Assembly: GCF_000701705.1 (NCBI RefSeq)
Contig: NZ_JNJP01000068.1
Coordinates: forward strand, 1-19,527
Reading direction: 5' to 3'
Source of the DNA: Bilophila wadsworthia ATCC 49260
GTDB taxonomy: Bacteria > Desulfobacterota > Desulfovibrionia > Desulfovibrionales > Desulfovibrionaceae
DNA: 19,527 nt
Part shown: piece by piece, positions 6,979-14,337 of the stretch
How the letters are laid out: every line of letters starts with the position of its first letter
Position numbering within the stretch: the first letter of the stretch is position 1
The notes under the pieces: generated by a model
Databases searched by the model: none
The model's input: only the letters and a program-made list of their open reading frames with translations
What the model was told of the DNA's origin: nothing
Translations under genes and position numbers: made by a program

Positions 6979-7854
6979 TTACGCTGTGGGCACGTTCTTG
7001 TCCACAGGGCAGTGGAGGATGCCCCTGCGGATGTAGCAGGGGCGGTTGAAGCGTCCGAGGATGGCTTCCAGTATGCCGCCGCCGATGGCAAAGGCCTTGT
7101 CCGAGACGTGGTGGCAAGCCGTGTTGTCGCGCGGATCCACGTCGCCGACTTTGATTCGATCCGTAACGGGCGTTCCCGAGCGCAAAAGGCCACGGATAAC
7201 GCCGCTGATAACAGTGCGGATTTCCTTGGATACGCCGTTGGCCTCAACGGTGGCGACGACATCGCCGGCCTTGACGTGGTCTCCGATGTCGTGGCGGCTG
7301 AGAAAGATGCCGGTCTGCGGAGCGCGCAGCACGCGCTCGGTGGTCATGCCCACGATGTCGCCGGGAATGCCGGTATCGGGCTCCGCGCTGCCGGAGTAGA
7401 GGACCCGTCCGAGGTTGTGCCCCCGGTTGGTTTCGACGATGCAGTGGACATTTTCGCCCACGGTGAAGCCGGGCCCCACGCCGATGACGAGAGGCGCGTC
7501 GGTGATGCCGACGCCGACGTTCCGTTTGGCGAGCGTGGCTTCAATGACGACTTCGGGGCGGAGGCGGGGGATGGTGACGCCCTGCGGATCGACCATGACC
7601 GGGATGCAGCCGGCGTCCCAGAGCGGGGCGATTTCTTCGGGCCGGGGAGCGAGGGCCGCCGTAATGCCTTCCACCGTGCAAAGGCCCTCATAGACGGCTT
7701 CGGAAAAGGCCACCCTGCGCCTTACGGCCATCGGATGCGCCGTTTCCAGAATGATCAGGCGCCGGAAGCCGGAACGATAGAGCCTGAGCGCGATGCCCGT
7801 GGCGATGTCCCCGCCGCCGCGGAGAAGAATGGCGAACTGTTGGTATTGGTACAT
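6979..7854 (-). CDS. yqeB: YqeB (EF2563)-family selenium-dependent molybdenum hydroxylase maturation protein
   Basis: A 291-residue member of the YqeB/EF2563 family, which by genome context accompanies selenium-dependent molybdenum hydroxylases and is thought to help mature them; its biochemical activity is not established. The N-terminus has a Rossmann-like glycine loop (LLRGGGDIATGIALRL, 10-25). The middle carries DPQGVTIPRLRPEVVIEATLAKRN and VGPGFTVGENVHCIVETNRG (126-145). The C-terminal half contains a short biotinyl-like fold (GDHVKAGDVVATVEANGV). The frame opens at 7965, but the ATG at 7854 has a good AGGAG site and begins the conserved region. It is the first gene of the yqeB-xdhA-xdhB-xdhC unit, with a promoter candidate about 40 bp upstream. 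It is the second maturation factor in the window besides the XdhC/CoxI protein. Confidence 0.92.
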   Translation of the reverse strand: MYQYQQFAILLRGGGDIATGIALRLYRSGFRRLIILETAHPMAVRRRVAFSEAVYEGLCTVEGITAALAPRPEEIAPLWDAGCIPVMVDPQGVTIPRLRPEVVIEATLAKRNVGVGITDAPLVIGVGPGFTVGENVHCIVETNRGHNLGRVLYSGSAEPDTGIPGDIVGMTTERVLRAPQTGIFLSRHDIGDHVKAGDVVATVEANGVSKEIRTVISGVIRGLLRSGTPVTDRIKVGDVDPRDNTACHHVSDKAFAIGGGILEAILGRFNRPCYIRRGILHCPVDKNVPTA

Positions 7855-7893
7855 GCTGCAACTCCTGCTGCCCGAAGAAGGGGTTTTCTCTGA

Positions 7894-7922
7894 ACTATAT
7901 ACGCAGTGGCATGATGACACAA
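7894..7922 (-). promoter_or_regulatory. Sigma70-like promoter candidate for the yqeB-xdhABC unit
   Basis: On the minus strand TTGTGT (7917-7922) and TATAGT (7894-7899, five of six consensus positions) are separated by 17 bp, about 40 bp before the yqeB ATG. The heptamer TATAGTT occurs twice in the same orientation, 28 bp apart (7893-7899 and 7921-7927), and overlaps both promoter boxes, so a direct-repeat operator is possible. The remainder of the 312-bp gap 7855-8166 is AT-richer than the genes. It holds the ygfK terminator at 8110-8153 and no recognisable coding frame. Confidence 0.45.
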
Positions 7923-8109
7923 CTATACCTTGGGTTCCGGTCGGCAGCGTTCGTGGCCATTTCATATCGTGTTCGTTGTAGAAACAAGAAGAATCAATAA
8001 AAACATATTGTTGAATCTATAAATTTTTCTTTGTGCCGGGTGGATTTTTTAGCCGATGCAGTGCCGGGGCAAGCGGTTTGCGGGTGACGGGGGCCATAAT
8101 GCGGAAGAA

Positions 8110-8153
8110 CCCGCGGCATCCGGGGGGAGGAGCGGATCCCCGGATGCCGCGGG
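8110..8153 (-). terminator. Perfect 16-bp stem terminator after ygfK
   Basis: CCCGCGGCATCCGGGG (8110-8125) is the exact reverse complement of 8138-8153, with a 12-nt loop. It starts 13 nt after the ygfK stop codon (8167-8169) and is followed on the minus strand by GTTCTTCCGCATT, a modest U-rich tail. This is the most likely end of the four-gene transcript that starts upstream of 16917. Confidence 0.8.
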
Positions 8154-8166
8154 CCTGTGGAGGAGC

Positions 8167-11100
8167 CTATTTGTGCTTCGGCCCGGCGAAAGGCTGCTTG
8201 CGGGCCAACAGGCGGAAGAGGGTGGCGGCCTCCACCGCGCCGGACAGGGCGGCCTCGTTGACGTCGCCGTTCAGCGTAACCTTGGTGGCGCAGAGGGTTC
8301 CGCCGTCGAGATGGGCGATGAGGGCATCGCTTTCGAAGACGAAGCCGTCCTTTTCCGCAGCCAGCGAGAAGGCCTTGCCGCCGCGCTTGCCTTCCAGCCG
8401 CGCCGGACTGGCGAGTCGGTAGCCGTCCGGCGCGTTGTCGAAGGATTCGCGGGACAGGTGGATACGGGGCTTGTCCCGGTACGGCGCACCCGCCGATGGG
8501 CAGAAGGTGGCGCAGTTGCCGCATTCGTTACAGGCGTCGGCAATGTTGACTATCTGGTAACTTTGTTCGAGCCGCCGGTTGGAGAGCGTTTCCACGCGCA
8601 CGCCGTCGCCGTCGCGCACCGCAACCTGCACGGGATGCGGCATGGGCAGGGAGAGCAGGGCAACGTTGGCCCGGTTGGGGCAGACCGTGGTGCAGACGTT
8701 GCAGACCAGATCGCACTGGAGGCAACGGCGGGATTCGTCCATAGCCTCCTCTTCGGTGAGGGTACGGATGGCGGGATCGAAATCCAGCCTGTCTTCCGGG
8801 CTGCGTTCCGGCAGGGCCAGACCCATGACGCGGGTGGCCTGCCGGATGCACAATCCGTCGAGATCCGGCCTCCGCTCGTCGGACGGCGTGGCTGTGGCCG
8901 CCTGTGCGGACAGGCCGAGGCGGGCAAGGATGGTTTCGGCGGCGTGGCGTCCGTCGGCCACGGCGTTGATCAGGGTCGCCGCGCCGCGCACGGCGTCGCC
9001 GCCCGCGAACACGTTCGGCAGCGATGTCTGGCTGGTATGGGGATCGGCCTTGAGCGTCATTGCGTCGGGCAGGAAGCCGGCCTTCACCCGCTGCCCGATG
9101 GACACGATGAGCGTATCCGCGCCCAGCGTGAAGGTTTCATCCGTGGGAACGGGGCGGGGACGCCCGCCGTCGGGATCGGGGACCAGCCGCATCCGGCGGC
9201 AGCACAGGCCGGAAACACGGCCTCCATCGGCAAGGACTTCCTCAGGGGCACACAGTTCCACGATGCGCACGCCTTCGTCCAGAGCGGCTTCGATTTCTTC
9301 GATGTCAGCGGGCATTTCCTTGCGGGTGCGGCGGTAGGCGATGGTCACGCTGCCGTTTTCCCCCACGAGACGTCTGGCGGCACGGGCGCAGTCCATTGCG
9401 GAATTCCCCGCCCCGATGACGACGGCGTAGGAGCCGATGCCCGTGGGCTCGCATCGGCGTACGGCGGAGAGGAACGAAAGCTGATCCAGAACCCCGGCGG
9501 CATCTTCGCCGGGGATGCCGAGGGGCAGGCTTTCCTGCGCGCCCACCGCGATATAGACGGCGTCGTTTTCCTCGGCCAGCGTGTCGAACAGGGCGGCGTC
9601 CACGGGCGTATCCTTATGGAGCCGCACGCCCAGCTTGAGGATGGCGTCGATGTCGCGGCGCAGGCTGTCTCCGGTCAGGCGGAAGGCGGGGATCGCGTCG
9701 CCCGCCATGCCGCCGAGCACCGGCTTTTCTTCGTACAGGTGCACCTCCACGCCCTGTGCGGCGAGGAAGCGGGCGCAGGACAGCCCGGCCGGGCCCGCCC
9801 CGATGACGGCGGCGCGCTTCCCGGTTTGGGCGGCGGGAACGCCGGAAGCGGCTTCGGCCATTTTTTCGGCCACGAAGCGCTTGACCTCGCGGATCATGAG
9901 CGGCTTGTCGTAATTGATGCGGGTACACCGGCTCTGGCACTGATGGTTGCAGGCCATGCCCTGAACGTTCGGGAACGGATTGGTGGCGGTGATGACCCGC
10001 CACGCCAGCTCGAAATCGCCCCGGGCCACGGCGTCGAGATACCGGGGAATGTCCTGTTCCGCCGGACAGCCCGACATGCAGGGTGCGGCGGCGCAGTCGA
10101 AGCGCGGGAGCGGGCGCTCTGTCTTGACCGAAACGTAGGGGAACCGTTCCTTGTGGTACCGGCTGTGCTTGCCGAGGACAGCCGCCGCATAGCTGACGAG
10201 GTTGGCGAAACCGGGATTGCCGGCGATCGGCGATCGGCTCTTCTCCCATTCGGCTATGGTGTGGGCCCCGGCCTTGCGCATCTCGGCACGCAGCGTGTCG
10301 AGGTACTGGTGCAGCCGCCCGTAACCGCCGGGCTTGAGGATGTCGGAGGACATGGTGATCGGACGGAGGCCGCAAGCCAACGTGTCCGCCACGTTGAACG
10401 TATCCACCCCGGCGGAGAAGGCGATGTCCAGCTTCCCGTCGAATTCCTGCTGGAGGCGTTCGGCGAGGTTGATGCTGATGGGGTGCAGGGATCTGCCGCT
10501 CATGTAAACCATGCCCTCGCTGCGGGGCAGGTTCTGCTTTTCGTTGGCGGTTTCGAGCGTGTTGGTCAGCTTGAGCCCGAAGGCTACGCCCGCCGTTTCG
10601 GCGGCTGCGGCGAGGTTGCGGATGATGGCCACGCCGTCGTTGTATTTGAGGTCGTGCCCGAAGGCTTCGTCGGGAACGCATACGTCATAGCCGAGCTGCG
10701 TATTCAGGATGTCGCGCAGGCGTTCTGGGCCGAGCAGGGTGGGGTTCAGCTTGATGGTCGTGTTGTACTTGCGTTCGGTGATGAAATAGCGGCCGATGCT
10801 TTCCACTTCGTCGGGCGGGCAGCCGTGCATGGTGGAGACCGTCAGGTTATCGGAGAGGCGGGCCGGAATGGGCATCTTCTCGATGGCGGGGTAGAGCGGG
10901 GCCAGCCCGGCCTTGATCCGCTTCACGTCTTCCTCCGCGTTTTCCATACGGTCGAGAAAACGCTGCACGGCTGAGCTCTTGATGCCCTCAAGGTTGTATC
11001 CTGCGCTCATGTTGAAGATGAAGCCGGGCCCCTTGCCGGGTTCGGCCTCCACGGGCAGGTTGAGCATGTCGCGCAGCACATACAGCAGCACGAAAGCCTT

Positions 11101-11475
11101 GAGGTACTCCTCGAAGGACTGATCAAGCTTCAGCTCCTGCGACCATTCGCAGTTGTAGCCCTCGTCGGCCATGTCGATGCAGGGCTTGGCGACGTTCAGC
11201 TCGTCGAGCACCTGCACGGTCTTGAGTTCGATATACCGAGCGCCGCACAGCCACGCGGACAGGATGTTCTGGGCAAGCTGCGTATGCGGACCGGCGGCCA
11301 CGCCGAGAGGGGTTTCCAGCACCTTGCCGTAACGTTCCATGCGGAACGGATCATCCGGCTTCGGCATAAAGAAAAGCTCCCGGTCGATGCCGAACAGTTG
11401 TTTGTTCGGCAGGTCGTGCTGCATCCAGCAGAGCAGCGTTGCGGCGTCCAGCGGTGTGAATCGATCGGTATGCAT
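8167..11475 (-). CDS. ygfK: YgfK, multidomain flavo-iron-sulfur oxidoreductase (annotated as putative selenate reductase subunit)
   Basis: 1102 residues, slightly longer than E. coli YgfK (about 1032) and similar along its length. Residues 1-400 form a dihydroorotate dehydrogenase-like flavin barrel with AAGPHTQLAQN (60-70), STMHGCPPDE (214-223), KLNPT (242-246), LTNT (303-306), MSGRSLHP (325-332) and LKPGGYGRL (380-388). Residues 461-520 are a GltD-type cysteine region (C461, C466, C470, C509, C513, C517). Two dinucleotide folds follow: VIGAGPAGLSCA (557-568) and VIGAGNSAMDCA (686-697). The C-terminus has two cysteine-rich ferredoxin motifs: C918-x2-C921-x3-C925-x2-C928-x3-C932 and C982-x2-C985-x2-C988-x3-C992. 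The ATG at 11475 has an AAGGAG site. The historical name rests on a weak link to selenate reduction. Its domains match dihydropyrimidine dehydrogenase in a different order, and its neighbours are purine genes, so a purine-ring reductase or electron-transfer partner is more likely. It closes the xdh-ssnA-hyuA-ygfK unit. Confidence 0.94.
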   Translation of the reverse strand: MHTDRFTPLDAATLLCWMQHDLPNKQLFGIDRELFFMPKPDDPFRMERYGKVLETPLGVAAGPHTQLAQNILSAWLCGARYIELKTVQVLDELNVAKPCIDMADEGYNCEWSQELKLDQSFEEYLKAFVLLYVLRDMLNLPVEAEPGKGPGFIFNMSAGYNLEGIKSSAVQRFLDRMENAEEDVKRIKAGLAPLYPAIEKMPIPARLSDNLTVSTMHGCPPDEVESIGRYFITERKYNTTIKLNPTLLGPERLRDILNTQLGYDVCVPDEAFGHDLKYNDGVAIIRNLAAAAETAGVAFGLKLTNTLETANEKQNLPRSEGMVYMSGRSLHPISINLAERLQQEFDGKLDIAFSAGVDTFNVADTLACGLRPITMSSDILKPGGYGRLHQYLDTLRAEMRKAGAHTIAEWEKSRSPIAGNPGFANLVSYAAAVLGKHSRYHKERFPYVSVKTERPLPRFDCAAAPCMSGCPAEQDIPRYLDAVARGDFELAWRVITATNPFPNVQGMACNHQCQSRCTRINYDKPLMIREVKRFVAEKMAEAASGVPAAQTGKRAAVIGAGPAGLSCARFLAAQGVEVHLYEEKPVLGGMAGDAIPAFRLTGDSLRRDIDAILKLGVRLHKDTPVDAALFDTLAEENDAVYIAVGAQESLPLGIPGEDAAGVLDQLSFLSAVRRCEPTGIGSYAVVIGAGNSAMDCARAARRLVGENGSVTIAYRRTRKEMPADIEEIEAALDEGVRIVELCAPEEVLADGGRVSGLCCRRMRLVPDPDGGRPRPVPTDETFTLGADTLIVSIGQRVKAGFLPDAMTLKADPHTSQTSLPNVFAGGDAVRGAATLINAVADGRHAAETILARLGLSAQAATATPSDERRPDLDGLCIRQATRVMGLALPERSPEDRLDFDPAIRTLTEEEAMDESRRCLQCDLVCNVCTTVCPNRANVALLSLPMPHPVQVAVRDGDGVRVETLSNRRLEQSYQIVNIADACNECGNCATFCPSAGAPYRDKPRIHLSRESFDNAPDGYRLASPARLEGKRGGKAFSLAAEKDGFVFESDALIAHLDGGTLCATKVTLNGDVNEAALSGAVEAATLFRLLARKQPFAGPKHK

Positions 11476-11592
11476 ATATGCGTCTCCTTGGAAGTATGTG
11501 GAAACTGGAGAGGAATGGGCATTGGGGAGGAGGGGCTTTTCGCGCGTCGCCCGCACCTGTGTGTGGCGGAGCCTTTTCATTTTGAAATGGTC

Positions 11593-12963
11593 CTAGAGCG
11601 TCCTCGGAACGAACCTTCCCTGTCCTGCATACCCGGAGAGCTGCCTGCCGAAAATGATAGGTTCGCCGCGCAGCCAGACATGGCGGGGCCAGCCGCGCAC
11701 GACCATGCCCTCATACGGGGTGCAGTCCGCTTTTTGATGAAGATTCCGGGTTTTGATCAGCCGCTCATCCGTGGGATCGATGACCACAATGTCCGCGTCC
11801 GCGCCGGGTTCGAGGCGCCCCTTGGAGGCAAGCCCCATGAGCCGGGCCGGAGACGTGGACACCACGTCCACGAAACGCGGCAGCGTCAGACGCCCGTGCA
11901 GCACGCCTTCGCTGAACAGCAGAGGGATGCGCGTTTCGACTCCGGGAACGCCGCCGGGACAATCCAGCACGCTTTCTTTCCCGCGTTCCCGTTTCTGGGC
12001 CAGCGAGAAGGAACAGTGATCGGTAGCGGCAACCGAGATGCTGCCGTCCGCAAGGCCCTCCCAGAGCGCGGCGCGATCCGCTTCCGTCCGCAGGGGCGGG
12101 GCCATGATGTACTTGAGGCCGTCCCGTTCGGCATAGGCGGATTCGTCGAGCAGAAGGTACTGCGGGCAGGTTTCCGCAATGACCGGCTGTCCGGCCTTCT
12201 GCGCCTCGCGGACGCAGGCCAGGCCTTCCGCCGTGGACAGGTGCACGATGTACACGGGCGCTTCCGCCGTTTTCGCCAGTTTCAGAATCCGGTTGACGGC
12301 TTCAGCCTCGCACCGGGCCGGGCGGCTCCGGGGATGGCTCATGGGATCGCGCGGCGCTTCGCGGCGCAGTTTGTCCCCCAGAAAACGGGTGATGGCGTGG
12401 TTTTCGCAATGGACGGCGAGCAGGCCGCCCGCATCCCTGAGCGCGGCGAGAACCTGCAGCAGCCCTTCGTCATCCAGCCTGCCGTCATAGGTGGTGTAGG
12501 CCTTGAGCGTGGGAAATCCCTGCGCCACGACCTCGGGAATCCGGGCAAGGACGGCGTCGTCCACATGCTGGAACACACCGTGCAAGGCGTAGTCCGTGTG
12601 GCAGCGGCCATCCGCCTGCTCCAGATACGCGGTGGGCTGATGGGGCAGATCGCATCCCTGCGGGCCGAAGCCCGGGTGTTCCACGATGGTCGTGGTGCCG
12701 CCCCATGCCGCCGCCAGCGTTCCGGCTTCGAAACCGTCGGAGACGTGCGCGTCGCCCACCGTCAGGTTGACGTGGGTATGGGCGTCGACTCCGCCGGGCA
12801 TGACCACGCAGCCGGACACGTCCACGATTTCCGTTCCTTCAGGCTGCTGGGCCTCGTGCAGCCGTTCGCCGAGTTCCAGAATCCGGTCGCCTTCAATCAG
12901 GATGTCCGTGTTGAAGACGCCGTCCGCGCGTGCGACCAGCCCGCCGGTAATAAGCATACGCAT
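11593..12963 (-). CDS. hyuA: Hydantoinase/dihydropyrimidinase-family amidohydrolase HyuA
   Basis: A 456-residue cyclic-amide hydrolase of the D-hydantoinase/dihydropyrimidinase family, matching E. coli HyuA (YgeZ, about 461). The binuclear metal site is complete: H62-x-H64 (DAHTHVN), the carboxylated Lys154 (PTLKAYTTYDG), H185 (AVHCENH), H241 (VHLSTAEG) and D315 (ATDHCSFS). Such enzymes open cyclic diamides, so a hydantoin- or ureide-like intermediate of purine breakdown is a natural substrate here. Two in-frame ATGs lie at 12963 and 12957. The first is given, but neither has a strong ribosome site, so translation may be coupled to ssnA, which ends 26 bp upstream. ygfK follows after 117 bp with its own ribosome site and no terminator between. 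Family and active site are firm; the substrate is inferred from context. Confidence 0.94.
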   Translation of the reverse strand: MRMLITGGLVARADGVFNTDILIEGDRILELGERLHEAQQPEGTEIVDVSGCVVMPGGVDAHTHVNLTVGDAHVSDGFEAGTLAAAWGGTTTIVEHPGFGPQGCDLPHQPTAYLEQADGRCHTDYALHGVFQHVDDAVLARIPEVVAQGFPTLKAYTTYDGRLDDEGLLQVLAALRDAGGLLAVHCENHAITRFLGDKLRREAPRDPMSHPRSRPARCEAEAVNRILKLAKTAEAPVYIVHLSTAEGLACVREAQKAGQPVIAETCPQYLLLDESAYAERDGLKYIMAPPLRTEADRAALWEGLADGSISVAATDHCSFSLAQKRERGKESVLDCPGGVPGVETRIPLLFSEGVLHGRLTLPRFVDVVSTSPARLMGLASKGRLEPGADADIVVIDPTDERLIKTRNLHQKADCTPYEGMVVRGWPRHVWLRGEPIIFGRQLSGYAGQGRFVPRTL

Positions 12964-12989
12964 GGTGAGCCTGTTTCCCTGTTGATGGA

Positions 12990-14261
12990 TTACAGCAGGG
13001 CCCAGAGGCGGCGGGCCTGCTCGTTGGCGTAGGCGAGGATGTCGGCCTCATCCATGCTGGCGAGCCTGCCGTGATCCACGATGAGCCTACCTTGGCTGAT
13101 GACGGACTCCACGTTGCGGGCGTCGAAGGCATAACAGAAGTGCCCGGGGAAGTTGTCCTGCGTCAGCGGCGTGGGGGAATCGTAGTTGAGGATGACCAGA
13201 TTGTTCGCCCCGCCGCCCGGCGCATTGTGGCCTTGGATGTGCGCGTGTACGGCGCGGAGGCGCTGGTAGGCCGCCAGGGGGGACATGCCGCCTTCGGCGA
13301 GCCCGGCGATGAAGTAGGAGGATTGCGCGCTGCGGATCATGTCGCTGTGCATACCGTCCGTGCCGAGCATGACGCGGGGGAAATCGTTGTAGCGTCCGAG
13401 CCCGACGTTGTTGTTGAGGTTGCTTTCGGTGTTCTGCACGACCCAGCAGGGAGAAGTGCGGATAAGGTCGCGCTCTTCCGCATCGAGATGGACGCAATGC
13501 CCGAGGATGGACAGAGGCAGATCAAGCACGCCCGCGTCCGAGAGGCGGCGCACGACGCTCTTGCCGTAGGTACGGGCGCAGTGTTCCTGATCCTCGATGC
13601 CTTCGGCGACGTGGATGTGCACGCCCGTCTTGTGCTTGCGGGCGAGATCCACGGCGCGCCCGAGCAGGTCGTCGTCCACCGTGAAGGAAGCGTGCAGCCC
13701 GACGTGGCCCTTGCGCCCGGAGGACAGGAAGGCGTCGGTTTCATCGAGTCCCTTTTCCTTGATCTCCTCTCCATCGCGGCAGGAGATTTCATAGCAGAGC
13801 AGGTGTCCGAGGCCCACGCGATCCAGCGCCTTGGCGATGGTTTCGAGGCTGCCGTCCGGATGGAAGGGCGAGGCATGGTGATCGATGACGAAAGTTACGC
13901 CGTTCTTGGCACAATACAGGCCGGTAACAAGAGCGCTGGCCTCGATCATGTCGTGATCGAGCTTTTTGTCCATGCGCCACCAGACGTATTCGAGCACCTC
14001 AAGGAAGTTCGCCGGCGCCTTGGGTGCGGGAGGCATACCGCGTGCGAGGGCCGAGTAGATATGGTGGTGCCCGCAGCCGAAGGAGGGCGTGACGAGGCGG
14101 CCCGTGCAGTCCAGTACGGTGTCTTCCGGCGGACACTCCACAGGGGCGTGGGCGTCAAGCGCCATCCCGCCGGACGGGCCTTCTTCGACTTTGATCGTCG
14201 TGGTCGTCGCCTTGAATGTTTCCGGGTCGATCCATGTGGCGTTGCGCAGGTACAGGCTCAT
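12990..14261 (-). CDS. ssnA: SsnA-family aminohydrolase/amidohydrolase
   Basis: A 423-residue member of the SsnA family, in the chlorohydrolase/guanine deaminase branch of the amidohydrolases, somewhat shorter than E. coli SsnA (about 442). Mononuclear metal ligands are visible: H65-x-H67 (GCGHHHIYS), H217 (HIHVAEG), H255 or H258 (LGHCVHLD) and D302 (LGTDGMHSDM). Other family stretches are VIDHHASPF (125-133), NNNVGLGRYND and the C-terminal DSPTPLTQDNFPGH. The ATG at 14261 has a good AAAGGAG site. It is 76 bp after the fused xanthine dehydrogenase and 26 bp before hyuA. Family members are tied to selenium/molybdenum hydroxylase clusters by context. The chemistry is expected to be hydrolysis of a C-N bond (deamination or ring opening) of a purine-derived substrate. 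That substrate is an inference; the metal site is directly visible. Confidence 0.94.
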   Translation of the reverse strand: MSLYLRNATWIDPETFKATTTTIKVEEGPSGGMALDAHAPVECPPEDTVLDCTGRLVTPSFGCGHHHIYSALARGMPPAPKAPANFLEVLEYVWWRMDKKLDHDMIEASALVTGLYCAKNGVTFVIDHHASPFHPDGSLETIAKALDRVGLGHLLCYEISCRDGEEIKEKGLDETDAFLSSGRKGHVGLHASFTVDDDLLGRAVDLARKHKTGVHIHVAEGIEDQEHCARTYGKSVVRRLSDAGVLDLPLSILGHCVHLDAEERDLIRTSPCWVVQNTESNLNNNVGLGRYNDFPRVMLGTDGMHSDMIRSAQSSYFIAGLAEGGMSPLAAYQRLRAVHAHIQGHNAPGGGANNLVILNYDSPTPLTQDNFPGHFCYAFDARNVESVISQGRLIVDHGRLASMDEADILAYANEQARRLWALL

Positions 14262-14337
14262 TGTCGGCTCCTTTGGGAGTAGGGGATATGATGGATAATC
14301 AAGGGAGGGGACGGCAGCCCCTTGCCCGTCGGAAGCG

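Noticed and set aside
6930..7262. N-terminal extension of XdhA by 111 codons
   Set aside because: The extension is the reading-frame shadow of yqeB, family similarity starts at MAIGQSKQRL, and an AGGAG site precedes the ATG at 6929.
7855..8109. Sigma54 promoter upstream of yqeB, by analogy with the sigma54 activator YgeV in the E. coli cluster
   Set aside because: A TGGCCACG-like stretch is present, but GG and GC do not have the required 10-bp spacing.
8056..10974. Long plus-strand open frame of 972 codons opposite ygfK
   Set aside because: It is antisense to a clear, full-length ygfK; the sequence resembles no domain and has no ribosome site.
8167..11475. Annotation of YgfK as a selenate reductase
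   Set aside because: The name is historical. There is no molybdopterin domain in YgfK, and all neighbours are purine-related, so I report the family but not that function.
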